A stretch of DNA of 59,187 bases, taken from Longimicrobiales bacterium (GTDB lineage Bacteria > Gemmatimonadota > Gemmatimonadetes > Longimicrobiales > Gaopeijiaceae). Position numbers and translations under genes: made by a program. Location of the stretch: NCBI GenBank assembly GCA_028278645.1, contig JANQDZ010000098.1, forward strand, positions 1 to 59,187. The letters run 5' to 3'. The notes beneath the pieces are model-generated. The model saw only the letters and a list, made by a program, of their open reading frames with translations. It made no database searches and was not told the origin of the DNA. Of the stretch, positions 24,505 through 32,975 are shown one piece after another; position 1 is the first letter of the stretch; each line of letters opens with the position of its first letter.

Positions 24505-26059
24505 GGATCCGCTCCTCCCCCGCTCCTGCCCCGAAATCCTCCGGGAAATGTTCCACGGCGCTCCGGACAGGAAACGGTGTCATCCCTCCCATGGCGCAAA
24601 GCGATGCGTCCTCCATGGTGTCGCAAAGCTCGGCAAGGAGATCGAGATTCAGCTCTCGGTCCTCACCAGCCACGATCCGGTCGATGACCTCGACACCACG
24701 AACCGCCCCGATCCGGCAGGGCGTGCACTTTCCACAGGATTCAATTGCACAAAATTCCATGGCGAACCGCGCCTGGACCGCCATGTCCACGGTGTCATCA
24801 AAGACGACAATTCCCCCGTGTCCGACGATGGCCCCGATGGCAGTGAAAGCCTCGTAGTCCATGGGGATATCGAGCTGGTCGGCGGTGAGGTATGCGCCAA
24901 GGGGTCCCCCGACCTGGACCGCCCTTACTGGCCGGCCACTAGCGGTGCCGCCCCCCCAGTCTTCGATGAGCTCACGAAGGGTCACGCCGAATGCCTTCTC
25001 GACCAGGCCGCCCCTCTTGATGTTCCCGGCCAACTGGAAGGCCAGCGTTCCTTTTGACTGGTCAACCCCGTAGTCGGCGTAGACCTCGCCACCCAGGTTC
25101 ACGATATCCGGAACGGAGGCCAGTGTGACGACGTTGTTGACCACCGTAGGCTTGCCGAAAAGGCCTTCGTGTGCCGGAAGGGGAGGTTTGTACCGAATCA
25201 TGCCCCGTTTCCCCTCAAGGCTCTCCAGCATCGCCGTTTCCTCACCGCAGATGTAGGCGCCTGCGCCAAGGTGCACGTCGATATCAAAATCGAATCCACT
25301 ACCCCGGATGTCTCTCCCCAGCCACCCGGCGTCCCGAACCTCGTCTAACGCCTCCAAGAGGATCCGGTATGTGATGGGGTACTCGGACCGGAGGTAGATG
25401 TAACCTTTTGTCGCACCGACGGCGTATCCGGCGATAGCCATGCCCTCGAACAGGCTCATAGGATCGCCTTCCATCAGAATCCGATCAGAGAAGGTGCCGC
25501 TATCGCCTTCGTCGGCGTTGCAGGTGATGTATTTCTGGTCGGATTCGGCATCGGCCACGGTTCGCCATTTGATCCCCGTCGGGAACGCCGCCCCCCCTCG
25601 ACCCCTCAAGCCGGACTTGAGAACGGCCTCCAAGACGAATTCGGGACCTTCGGCCAGAGCCTTTTCGAACCCGGTGAAACCCTTGTGATCTTTAAAATCC
25701 TCCACAGAGCCGGGATCGATGGCCCCACACCGGAGGAAACTCCATCGATCCTGATTCGCGAGATAGGGGATGCCCTGGGTCGGGCCCAGCCGGCGCGGAT
25801 GCTCCCCCCCCTGGAGGAACCCGGATTCGAAAAGGGTAGGGACATCGGCCGGCGCGACGTTGCCGTATGCGATCCGTGTGCCCCCCACCTCAACCTCCAC
25901 CAGAGGCTCCAGCCAGGATGCTCCCCAGGATCCGTTTCGAATGATCTGAACTGACTCACCCGTAGCCTGTGCGTGCCGTTCGATTCCCAGGGCGACCTCA
26001 TGGGCTCCGACGGAGACCGCCGTGGTTTCTCGGGGCACATAGACCTTTGTCGTCGGCAT
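24497..26059 (-). CDS. fdsB: NAD-dependent formate dehydrogenase beta subunit
   Basis: NuoF-like FMN/NADH-binding diaphorase subunit (520 residues) of the FdsGBA complex. The N-terminal ~120 residues (KVYVPRETTAVSVGAHEVAL, WLEPLVEVEVGG) are the characteristic FdsB thioredoxin-like domain without cluster cysteines. The FMN/NADH domain follows (SGLRGRGGAAFPTGIKW, CNADEGDSGTFSDR, GAGAYICGEETAMLESLEG), then the [4Fe-4S] site (ESCGKCTPCRIGAVRG). Unlike the fusion at 15416 it has no GltD module. ATG 26059 overlaps the fdsG stop as TGATG, which decides this start over the longer frame to 26173. Confidence 0.9.
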   Translation of the reverse strand: MPTTKVYVPRETTAVSVGAHEVALGIERHAQATGESVQIIRNGSWGASWLEPLVEVEVGGTRIAYGNVAPADVPTLFESGFLQGGEHPRRLGPTQGIPYLANQDRWSFLRCGAIDPGSVEDFKDHKGFTGFEKALAEGPEFVLEAVLKSGLRGRGGAAFPTGIKWRTVADAESDQKYITCNADEGDSGTFSDRILMEGDPMSLFEGMAIAGYAVGATKGYIYLRSEYPITYRILLEALDEVRDAGWLGRDIRGSGFDFDIDVHLGAGAYICGEETAMLESLEGKRGMIRYKPPLPAHEGLFGKPTVVNNVVTLASVPDIVNLGGEVYADYGVDQSKGTLAFQLAGNIKRGGLVEKAFGVTLRELIEDWGGGTASGRPVRAVQVGGPLGAYLTADQLDIPMDYEAFTAIGAIVGHGGIVVFDDTVDMAVQARFAMEFCAIESCGKCTPCRIGAVRGVEVIDRIVAGEDRELNLDLLAELCDTMEDASLCAMGGMTPFPVRSAVEHFPEDFGAGAGEERIHE

Positions 26060-26529
26060 CAGTACCGCTGCTCCCTGCGAGCCACGATCTCGTCGAACCG
26101 CTGGCGATCGATCCGGCCGAAGATGTCGCCGTCCACCATGATCGAGGGCGAGCAGGCGCAGTTTCCGAGACAATACACGGGCTCCAAGGTCAGTTCTTCG
26201 GAAGACTCGTGCATCTTCATCCCCAGGACCGACTCGGCGTGGTTAACGAGCTCGGCGCTGCCCATGGCTTGGCAAGCCTCAGCTTGACAGATCCTGATGA
26301 CTCGCTTCCCCGGGGGCGTTGTTCTGAAGTCGTGGTAGAAACTGACCACACCGTGGACGTCAGCTCGGGACAGATTGAGCTCGTCGGCTAGCTGTCGGAT
26401 GGCTTCCTCGGGGATCCACTCAAAATGGTGGATGAACTCGTGGAGCATCTGAACGAGCATCTCCGGACGTGCGCCATGCCCGGCGATGATGGTGCTCGCG
26501 ACGTCCTTCGAATATGGGATGGCAGTCAT
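26059..26529 (-). CDS. fdsG: NAD-dependent formate dehydrogenase gamma subunit
   Basis: NuoE-like [2Fe-2S] subunit (156 residues). Helical N-terminus (MLHEFIHHFEWIPEEAIRQL), VHGVVSFYHDF, then cluster ligands CQAEAC and CLGNC with the family motif CLGNCACSPS. It is the first gene of the fdsGBA operon, divergent from the DUF454 gene at 26725. The start at ATG 26529 has only a distant GGTGGAG upstream; no better start is visible. Confidence 0.88.
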   Translation of the reverse strand: MTAIPYSKDVASTIIAGHGARPEMLVQMLHEFIHHFEWIPEEAIRQLADELNLSRADVHGVVSFYHDFRTTPPGKRVIRICQAEACQAMGSAELVNHAESVLGMKMHESSEELTLEPVYCLGNCACSPSIMVDGDIFGRIDRQRFDEIVARREQRY

Positions 26530-26724
26530 TTAGGGGTTCGATCTCCACCTTAATCAGGGCTTTCAACAGGCCTGAGTTCACAAAATACCCTCGTCGGCCT
26601 CCAGGTTTCCGTCTGAACCACCGCACGGGACCCGGGGGATTTCCCTCGGCTCCCAGGACCATGCGATCCGGTTTTGTGTACATTTGGACCAGTTGCCATT
26701 TAGAGCCCTAGTGGATTAATAGAT

Positions 26725-27090
26725 TTGAAGCCTCTGCTATTCCTCCTCGGTTGGTGTTTTTTCCTCCTTGGCGCGGTTGGTGTCGTGGTGCCGGGTTTAC
26801 CCACCACTCCATTTATGCTGTTGGCCCTTTGGGCCTTCTCCAAGAGCTCGAAGCGTTTCCACGATTGGCTCTACAACCACCCCTTCTTTGGCCCGCCCTT
26901 GCAGGCATGGGAACGAGATCGGGTCATATCCCTTCCCGTGAAGGTCTTCGCCCTGGTGGCGATGGTGGGGGCTCTTGCTTACATGATTTTTGGAGCCCGT
27001 GTCCCCGCCTGGGTATCCATCCTCACAGCCGTTATCATGGCCTACGGCGCCTACTTCATCCTCACGAAGCCGTCGAAGCCGCCGAACTGA
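26725..27090 (+). CDS. DUF454 (YbaN-like) inner-membrane protein
   Basis: Small inner-membrane protein of 121 residues. It has a first hydrophobic hairpin (FLLGWCFFLLGAVGVVVPGL), the family motif PGLPTTPFMLLALWAFSKSS, an amphipathic loop HDWLYNHPFFGPPLQAW, then two more membrane helices. The family function is unknown. TTG 26725 is the only usable start; an upstream stop closes the frame 9 bases before it. The intergenic region to fdsG (26530-26724) must hold divergent promoters; I cannot define them. Confidence 0.82.
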   Translation: MKPLLFLLGWCFFLLGAVGVVVPGLPTTPFMLLALWAFSKSSKRFHDWLYNHPFFGPPLQAWERDRVISLPVKVFALVAMVGALAYMIFGARVPAWVSILTAVIMAYGAYFILTKPSKPPN

Positions 27091-27106
27091 CTGGCTCGGC
27101 CACTTT

Positions 27107-27122
27107 TTGGCATCTAAGTTGC
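27107..27122 (+). promoter_or_regulatory. Candidate sigma-54 (-24/-12) promoter
   Basis: TTGGCATCTAAGTTGC fits the sigma-54 consensus: GG at -24 and GC at -12 separated by exactly 10 bases. It stands about 80 bases upstream of the first response regulator gene and directly after the DUF454 stop. This is a short motif, so a chance match is possible. Confidence 0.35.
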
Positions 27123-27123
27123 G

Positions 27124-27150
27124 GCCGGCCCCGGGAAGTTTCGGGCCGGC
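27124..27150 (+). other. GC-rich hairpin in leader of signalling cluster
   Basis: GCCGGCCC (27124-27131) pairs with GGGCCGGC (27143-27150) around an 11-base loop. No T-tract follows. It could terminate the DUF454 transcript or be part of the leader of the response regulator operon. Confidence 0.4.
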
Positions 27151-27203
27151 TATGATTGGCCGGTGGACTGACGGGCAACCGCGCACGGTGGGAACCACGA
27201 AGG

Positions 27204-28082
27204 ATGGGTAAGATTCAAGTTCTCCTCGTCGACGACGAGAAAGACTATATCAAACGCCTTTCCGCCCGAATGGCCGAGGACGGAATCGAGGCTAGGGTGG
27301 CGTTCAGCGGAGAGGAGGGCCTCGAAGCCCTGGGCGAGGACCCTCCCGATGTCCTGGTTCTGGATCTGGAAATGCCTGGGATGGGAGGGATGGAGGTCCT
27401 GGAGCGGGTACGCCGGGAGAACCCCCAAACCCAGGTCGTAATCCTGACCGGCCGGGGCGGACCGGCGGTCGAGCGGGAAGCTCGAGCGGGGGGCGCCTTC
27501 GAAGTTCTTGAAAAACCGGCCGACTACCAGGGCCTGAAGGCCGTCGTAAATCGGGCTTGGGGGATCACGAAGAAGATCTCGAAAGCGGTTAAGGACGACC
27601 TGGTGCTCAGCTTTGTCGGTGATATCCCCGTGAGAAGACGGGGCCAAACCCCCGCCTCGGGCTCCGAACTCCGGTCCCTTCCCGGCGATGGTCTCAAAGT
27701 GCTCCTCGTAGATGACAACGAGGAGTTCGTCGAGGGCCTTGCGGGGAGGCTGGAGATGGAGAACCTGGGGAGCGAGATTGCCTTCTCCGGCGAGGAAGCA
27801 CTCTCCCATTTGGGCTGGGGGGTGCCGGACGTGATGGTGCTGGACCTGAACATGCCGGGGTTGGCCGGGATGGAGGTCCTGAAACGCGTGAAGGAGGACC
27901 ATCCCCAAACGGAAGTGATCATCCTGACGGGGTATGGTACGAAGGCCGAAGAGGAAGAGGCCCTCCGCCTGGGTGCAGCCAATTACCTGGAGAAACCCGT
28001 GGAATTCAAGGATTTGATGAGCGCGGTCAGGACAGCGGGACAAAAAGCCAGATTTGATGGTTTCAACGAGGGGTCGAAATGA
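27204..28082 (+). CDS. Tandem-receiver response regulator (REC-REC), no output domain
   Basis: 292 residues with two complete phosphoreceiver domains. Domain 1 (~1-118) has VLLVDDEKDY, VLVLDLEMPG (phospho-Asp), ILTGRGG and EKPAD. Domain 2 (~165-285) has VLLVDDNEEF, VMVLDLNMPG, ILTGYGT and EKPVE. All catalytic Asp, Thr and Lys positions are present. There is no DNA-binding or enzymatic output, so it probably acts as a phosphate relay or sink, or by protein contact. ATG 27204 is used; a GTG/TTG-type start further up would add an unlikely N-terminus. Its stop overlaps the carbonic anhydrase start (ATGA). First gene of a long same-strand cluster of signalling genes. Confidence 0.85.
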   Translation: MGKIQVLLVDDEKDYIKRLSARMAEDGIEARVAFSGEEGLEALGEDPPDVLVLDLEMPGMGGMEVLERVRRENPQTQVVILTGRGGPAVEREARAGGAFEVLEKPADYQGLKAVVNRAWGITKKISKAVKDDLVLSFVGDIPVRRRGQTPASGSELRSLPGDGLKVLLVDDNEEFVEGLAGRLEMENLGSEIAFSGEEALSHLGWGVPDVMVLDLNMPGLAGMEVLKRVKEDHPQTEVIILTGYGTKAEEEEALRLGAANYLEKPVEFKDLMSAVRTAGQKARFDGFNEGSK

Positions 28083-28702
28083 CCCCCTCGGCGCGGGAAG
28101 CCATCAAACGTCTCAGGGCCGGGAACCTCAAATTTATCAATACCGGATCCGGAGAGGGTCCCTCGGGGCTGGCTCCGGTTTCTTTCACCGATCTATCCGC
28201 CGGGCAGGAGCCGTTCGCGGCGGTGCTGGCCTGCGCGGACTCGCGGGTCCCGGTGGAGGCAATCTTCGCCCAGGGCGCTGGAGACCTGTTTGTGGTTCGG
28301 GTGGCCGGTAACATCATCGGCCCCCTCGAGGAGGGCAGCCTGGAGTTTGCGGTCGGCAAACTAGGGGTGCCGGTGGTTTTGATCATGGGCCATTCCGAGT
28401 GTGGAGCGGTAGGCGCCGCCCTGTCCGTCGCTGCCAAAGGAGTACCTGCGGCTCAGGTGCACGGGGGGTCTCTGCCCTCTCTACTGGAGCCTATCATAGA
28501 GGGCTTGGACAGAAAGGCGGGCCCTCAACTGAGGGAAGGGACGCTGGATCCCGCCGAGGCGGTCCGTCTGAACGTGATGGGCGCCTGCGAGGACCTGATG
28601 GGGAGCTCCGAGCTCGTCAGGACCAAGGTCGAATCTGGGGAGCTCCTGGTAGCCGGGGCCGTGTATGAGCTCAGCACGGGCCGGGTGGATTTCCTCGAGT
28701 AG
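28079..28702 (+). CDS. Beta-class carbonic anhydrase
   Basis: Zinc enzyme interconverting CO2 and bicarbonate, 207 residues, cytoplasmic. Zn/catalytic motifs are intact: CADSRV (Cys, Asp-Arg dyad) and GHSECGA (His, Cys). Further landmarks are FVVRVAGN and the LNVM helix before the C-terminus. The ATG overlaps the stop of the tandem receiver gene by 4 bases and is followed 23 bases later by the degenerate kinase gene, so it is embedded in the signalling operon, an unusual context. Confidence 0.9.
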   Translation: MTPSAREAIKRLRAGNLKFINTGSGEGPSGLAPVSFTDLSAGQEPFAAVLACADSRVPVEAIFAQGAGDLFVVRVAGNIIGPLEEGSLEFAVGKLGVPVVLIMGHSECGAVGAALSVAAKGVPAAQVHGGSLPSLLEPIIEGLDRKAGPQLREGTLDPAEAVRLNVMGACEDLMGSSELVRTKVESGELLVAGAVYELSTGRVDFLE

Positions 28703-28725
28703 AACGGCCAGCGATCGAGCAGAGG

Positions 28726-29379
28726 ATGAAACTTTCCGCCAACCCGGAAGCCGCCTTTCTCTCGGAGGTGACGGCCGGCGCCACCCACGAGCTCAGGAAC
28801 GTCCTGGCCATCATCAAAGAATCGGGTGGGTTGATGGGGGACTTGGTCCGACTCCACCCCGACGCCGAGTCCCTGGACCAGGGACGGTTCGGACGAGCCG
28901 TCGACCGTGTCGAGGCCCAGGTTCGGCGGGGGGCTGAGATCCTCACCAAGCTGAACCGCTTGTCTCATTCTCTCGATGTGGACCGGGCCACCCTCGACCT
29001 GAGGGAGGAAGCGGACCTGATCGTGTTCCTGACTGAGCGGAGGGCAAGGAACCGGCGGCACACCCTGGAAGGTCCGGAATCTTCCGCTGACGCTCCATTG
29101 ACCGCTTCTCCTATACATCTCCAGATGGCCCTCTATGCGGTTTTGAATCTGTGCATCGACGAGCTCCCGGAGGGGTCGAACATTTCGGTGGGCGTGGACG
29201 GCGGAAGCCGTGGGCCGTCCGTTCTGTTCAAATGGGACACAGGTGCTGACCAGGCGCCGTCCACCTTCGGGGAAGGGACTTCGTGGGGTGAGGCGCAGGC
29301 CCTGGTGGCGGTAGTTGGGGGCCGGATGGAGCCTTCCCCCGAACGGCAAGGGATCATGATCTCCTTCGGTGCTATCTGA
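28726..29379 (+). CDS. Degenerate histidine kinase-like protein
   Basis: 217 residues, soluble, no sensor or membrane segment. The N-terminal DHp-like helix carries an H-box (ATHELRNVLAII; His21). The C-terminal half follows the order of a HATPase domain but its ATP motifs are eroded: the N-box reads LNLCIDELP, the G1 region is DTGAD and the G2 region GEGTSWGEAQALV. ATP binding is therefore doubtful, while His21 could still accept phosphate from a receiver, making it a candidate phosphotransfer protein or kinase partner. The stretch around its His (ESGGLMGDL) resembles that of the intact kinase downstream (NAGLMKDLL), suggesting common ancestry. Confidence 0.7.
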   Translation: MKLSANPEAAFLSEVTAGATHELRNVLAIIKESGGLMGDLVRLHPDAESLDQGRFGRAVDRVEAQVRRGAEILTKLNRLSHSLDVDRATLDLREEADLIVFLTERRARNRRHTLEGPESSADAPLTASPIHLQMALYAVLNLCIDELPEGSNISVGVDGGSRGPSVLFKWDTGADQAPSTFGEGTSWGEAQALVAVVGGRMEPSPERQGIMISFGAI

Positions 29380-29425
29380 CTATGCGGATCCAAGCGGCAC
29401 GGGTCGGGGCGGGAACGAACACGAA

Positions 29426-29809
29426 ATGAGCAAGATTCGGGTGCTTCTCGTCGACGATGAGGGAGATTATGTAACCGCCCTTGCCGACCGGATGGACCTC
29501 CGCGACCTGCAGAGTCAGACCGCCACCAGCGGAGAAGAAGCCCTCCTCACCCTAAAAACGTCTCCGCCGAATGTCATCGTCCTCGACCTCTGGATGCCGG
29601 GCTTAGGTGGATTGGCGGTCCTTGAGGAAGTGAAGAAACTACACCCGAGCATGGAGGTGATCATCCTCACGGGGCACGGGTCCGATCAAGAAGAGATGGA
29701 GGCGAGGCGCCTCGGGGCATTCGCTTACTTCCGGAAACCGGTTGACATCAACGAACTGGTGCAGGCAGTCCGCAGGGCTGGCGAAGCAACCCACGGCGCC
29801 AGGGTATAA
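29426..29809 (+). CDS. Stand-alone receiver protein
   Basis: 127-residue single receiver domain with VLLVDDEGDY, VIVLDLWMPG (phospho-Asp), ILTGHGS and RKPVD; no output domain. ATG 29426 is chosen over the 29369 frame because the receiver fold begins immediately after it. Its stop lies 7 bases before the ATG of the histidine kinase at 29817. Confidence 0.85.
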   Translation: MSKIRVLLVDDEGDYVTALADRMDLRDLQSQTATSGEEALLTLKTSPPNVIVLDLWMPGLGGLAVLEEVKKLHPSMEVIILTGHGSDQEEMEARRLGAFAYFRKPVDINELVQAVRRAGEATHGARV

Positions 29810-29816
29810 GGAACCC

Positions 29817-31550
29817 ATGTTGGATTTGATCCCGGAAAGCCCGGTTCCTCCTGGTGGAGCTCCTCTCACTGAGGGAGATACCCTCAACTCCAAGTCCAGG
29901 TACCGGCGGATGTTCTGGGCCGGGGTTTTATCGATCTCGGTCCTGGCCCTCGCACCTCTGGGCATCATGACCTGGGTGAACTACCAGGAATACAAAGGAG
30001 CCTTCGAAGAAGAACAAACCCGTCCGCTGATTCGGTTCGTGGCCATCGGGAAACAGTCAGTCGAGGACTTTTTGGAGGCCCGAACCGCCGCCCTGGGCTA
30101 CGTATCCCTTGCACGCACCCACGTCGCCCTGGGGGACCCGGCCATCCTGGCAGGAATCCTAAGGGACCTTCAGGGATCGTTCGGTGGCTTCATCGACCTC
30201 AGTCTCATCGAAGCCAACGGGACCCAGGTCGCCTATGCCGGACCTCTCGAACTGGAGGGAGAGGACTACAGTGACTTCCCCTGGTTCCAGGAGGTAAAAC
30301 GGACCGGGACGGTTGTGAGTGAGGTCTTCCTGGGCCTTAGGTATTCCCCCCACTTTATCATCGCCGTGTACCGGGAGGACCCCCCCGGCCCGGGTTATGT
30401 CTTCCGAGCCACCATCGATACCGAGTACTTCAATCGGCTTGTTCGGACCCTGCTTCACCAGCCGGGTGGCGACGTGTTCCTGATCGATGAGGGCGGGATT
30501 CTACAAACCACACCGTTGTCAGCCGGGGGAGTCCTCGAGCGGGCACCCATTCCCCCTCTCCCGGTTTCAGCCCAGACCGAGACCGTTAGCGTACAGGGGG
30601 CCGATGGTGTCCCCCGGGAGCTGGTTTACGCCTCTATCGCTGGCTCGCCGTTCACCTTGGTCATGTTGGGCGGGGACCCGGATTCAGGGGCTGGATGGGC
30701 GGCGTTGCGCCGGAACCTCCTGATCTTCTTCGGGCTGTCTGCCGTCATGATCCTGGCCGTCGTGATCTGGGGATCCAACTGGGCAGTGAAGCGGGCCAGG
30801 GAGGCCGATCGGGTCAGGGCCTCCGCTTATCACAGGATGGAGTATCAGAACAAGATGGCTGCGCTGGGACGGCTGAGCGCCGGCGTGGCCCACGAGGTCA
30901 ACAACCCGGTGGCCATCATCAGCCAAAACGCTGGGTTGATGAAGGACCTCCTCGTGATGAGCGACACGCCTCCATCCGAAGAACGGCAACTGGAACTCTT
31001 GGACTCCATCATCAAGTCAGCCGAACGGTGCGGCGGGATCACTCACCGTCTCCTGGGTTTCGCGAAACATATGCACGTTCGGACCGAGACCATCGACCTT
31101 GGAGAGTTGCTGGAAGAGGTCCTTGGTTTCCTCGAGAAGGAAGCCGGGTATCGGGACGTCCGGATCGAGTTCGATTTTCCGCAGGAACCTGCTGCCATCG
31201 AGAGTGATCGGGGCCAGCTCCAGCAGGTGTTCCTGAACATCATCAATAACGCATTCGCGGCGGTGGAGGATGGCGGGGAAATCCGACTCGGCATCACTCG
31301 GACCGACGCGGGTGATTTTTCGGTTTGGGTGCAGGACAATGGGGTCGGTATCCCGGAAGAACATCTGAAGCGGATTTTCGATCCCTTCTTCTCGACGAAG
31401 AAGGGGGCCGGGACCGGGCTGGGGCTTTCCATCACTTACGGAATGGTGCAGAAGCTCGGGGGGGACGTATCCGTCCGCAGCCGGGAAGGGGTGGGGACCA
31501 GGTTCGTGGTCACCCTTCCAGGGAATCCCAAAGAGGCCCAGGAGCCCTGA
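29817..31550 (+). CDS. Membrane sensor histidine kinase (dCache-like)
   Basis: 577 residues. TM1 about residues 35-52 (AGVLSISVLALAPLGIM), a periplasmic region of ~240 residues with dCache/PAS-like features (FGGFIDLSLIEANGTQVAYA, GGDVFLIDEGGILQ), and TM2 (FFGLSAVMILAVVIWG). A cytoplasmic DHp domain with RLSAGVAHEVNNPVAII (phospho-His) and an intact ATPase (NIINNAFAAVEDGG, DNGVGIP, GTGLGLSI) follow. RBS AAGGA precedes ATG 29817. Its stop overlaps the next receiver gene (TGATG), so kinase and partner are coupled. It is the only fully equipped kinase in the 27-33 kb cluster and presumably phosphorylates several of the five receivers. The ligand is unknown. Confidence 0.88.
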   Translation: MLDLIPESPVPPGGAPLTEGDTLNSKSRYRRMFWAGVLSISVLALAPLGIMTWVNYQEYKGAFEEEQTRPLIRFVAIGKQSVEDFLEARTAALGYVSLARTHVALGDPAILAGILRDLQGSFGGFIDLSLIEANGTQVAYAGPLELEGEDYSDFPWFQEVKRTGTVVSEVFLGLRYSPHFIIAVYREDPPGPGYVFRATIDTEYFNRLVRTLLHQPGGDVFLIDEGGILQTTPLSAGGVLERAPIPPLPVSAQTETVSVQGADGVPRELVYASIAGSPFTLVMLGGDPDSGAGWAALRRNLLIFFGLSAVMILAVVIWGSNWAVKRAREADRVRASAYHRMEYQNKMAALGRLSAGVAHEVNNPVAIISQNAGLMKDLLVMSDTPPSEERQLELLDSIIKSAERCGGITHRLLGFAKHMHVRTETIDLGELLEEVLGFLEKEAGYRDVRIEFDFPQEPAAIESDRGQLQQVFLNIINNAFAAVEDGGEIRLGITRTDAGDFSVWVQDNGVGIPEEHLKRIFDPFFSTKKGAGTGLGLSITYGMVQKLGGDVSVRSREGVGTRFVVTLPGNPKEAQEP

Positions 31551-31927
31551 TGGAAGCTCTTCGTGTTTTGATCGTCGATGACGAGGAAGAACTCGTCACT
31601 GCATTGGTGGAACGCCTGAATCTCCGGGGATATCAGGCGCATGGTGTCACCGCAGGTGAAGAGGCTCTGACGTTCCTGGGGACCCACCCTTGCGACGTGG
31701 TCCTGTTGGATGTCAAGATGCCCGGATTAGGCGGGTTGGAAGTGATCGAGGAGATCAAGAGCCGGTGGCCGACTTTGGAGGTGGTGCTGCTCACCGGCCA
31801 CGGTTCGGCGCGGGATGTGGAGGACGGCATGGCCCTGGGAGCTTTCGATTTCCTCACGAAGCCCGTGAAGATCGAAGACGTCATGAGGGTATTCGACTCT
31901 GCGGGGTCGACGGACCCTTCTCGCTAA
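31550..31927 (+). CDS. Stand-alone receiver protein
   Basis: 125-residue receiver domain: VLIVDDEEEL, VVLLDVKMPG (phospho-Asp), LLTGHGS, TKPVK. No output domain. Start at ATG 31550 shares one base with the kinase stop (TGATG). Most likely the cognate receiver of that kinase. Confidence 0.85.
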   Translation: MEALRVLIVDDEEELVTALVERLNLRGYQAHGVTAGEEALTFLGTHPCDVVLLDVKMPGLGGLEVIEEIKSRWPTLEVVLLTGHGSARDVEDGMALGAFDFLTKPVKIEDVMRVFDSAGSTDPSR

Positions 31928-31945
31928 ACGAAGGAAAAGGGGTTG

Positions 31946-32377
31946 ATGAACGGTTGCACGGTGTTGTTGGTCGATGATGAGGTGGACTTCGTCGAGGTCC
32001 TGGCGGATCGGCTGGTGGCAAGGAACCTGGATGTTTCTACTGCCACCAGCGGGGAGGAGGCGTTGGCCGCGGCCCGAAACCGGACGTTCGACGCCATCGT
32101 TCTCGACATGGCCATGCCCGGTATGGATGGCCTCGACACCCTCGAGAATCTGCTGGGAATCAACCCGGACCTCCAGGTCATACTCCTGACCGGCCGCGCC
32201 ACCCTGGAGCAAGCCGCGGCGGCCATCAAGATCGGTGCCCTGGATCTTCTGGAGAAACCGGCAGAACTGGATACTCTGGTGGAAAAGATTGAAAGGGCCG
32301 CGACACGGCGTTGGTCGTTGGAAGACAAACGGATCGAGGAGAGGGTTTCCAACATCATGAAGAAGAAGGGATGGTGA
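31946..32377 (+). CDS. Stand-alone receiver protein with helical tail
   Basis: 143 residues: receiver domain with VLLVDDEVDF, AIVLDMAMPG (phospho-Asp), LLTGRAT and EKPAE. A charged C-terminal helix of ~25 residues (LEDKRIEERVSNIMKKKG) may serve contacts or dimerisation. AGGAAAAGGGG upstream supports ATG 31946 rather than TTG 31943. Followed closely by the CBS gene. Confidence 0.85.
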   Translation: MNGCTVLLVDDEVDFVEVLADRLVARNLDVSTATSGEEALAAARNRTFDAIVLDMAMPGMDGLDTLENLLGINPDLQVILLTGRATLEQAAAAIKIGALDLLEKPAELDTLVEKIERAATRRWSLEDKRIEERVSNIMKKKGW

Positions 32378-32403
32378 ACACGGTGGGTGGCAAAGGAGAT
32401 GGC

Positions 32404-32931
32404 GTGAAAAACGAACTGGGACGGGTCCGGGATATCATGATCCCAATCGACGAGTATCCGTGGATCCGGCTTCAGGACACGATCATGGACGCGATCAATG
32501 TCATGGAGGAAGCGTCCCTGCAAGTGGGTCGCCGCCAATCACTACCCAGGGTCCTTCTCGTGTTCGATCACCGTGATGACTTGGTCGGAGTCGTCAGGCG
32601 CCGGGACATCATGAGAGGACTGGAACCCGACTTCGTGACCCAGCAACCTCTCGATCAGCGCGTTACGTATTTTGAGGTCCAACCGGACCCCAACCTGAGC
32701 GTGTTCAGCCTCCAGGCCATGTTGAAGGGCCTTCGAGAACAGTCGAAACGCCCTGTCTCCGATATCCTGAAACCCATATCGACCACGCTCAAACCGTCGG
32801 ATCGTATCATGAAGGCGGTTTACGAGATGGTGTCTTTGAACGAAAGCCTGATCGCGGTGGTGGACCAGGAAGAAGTCCTCGGAGTTGTCCGGTCCGTCGA
32901 TCTACTCAATGAACTGGCTCGACATCTTTAG
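32404..32931 (+). CDS. CBS-domain pair protein
   Basis: About 175 residues comprising two CBS motifs, a module that usually binds adenine nucleotides. Visible elements: RVRDIMIPIDEYPWIRLQDT, LLVFDHRDDLVGVVRRRDIM, VSDILKPISTTLKPSDRIM, IAVVDQEEVLGVVRSVDLL. GTG 32404 is preferred, with AAGGAG ending 5 bases before it; ATG 32371 and GTG 32374 would overlap the receiver gene and add an unconserved leader. It lies between the receivers and the DASS transporter and may regulate that transporter by sensing energy charge; this is inference. Confidence 0.8.
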   Translation: MKNELGRVRDIMIPIDEYPWIRLQDTIMDAINVMEEASLQVGRRQSLPRVLLVFDHRDDLVGVVRRRDIMRGLEPDFVTQQPLDQRVTYFEVQPDPNLSVFSLQAMLKGLREQSKRPVSDILKPISTTLKPSDRIMKAVYEMVSLNESLIAVVDQEEVLGVVRSVDLLNELARHL

Positions 32932-32975
32932 AGAGCCCCCATTCCCCTGACCGCCTCTGTGACAGAGTCCACGAT

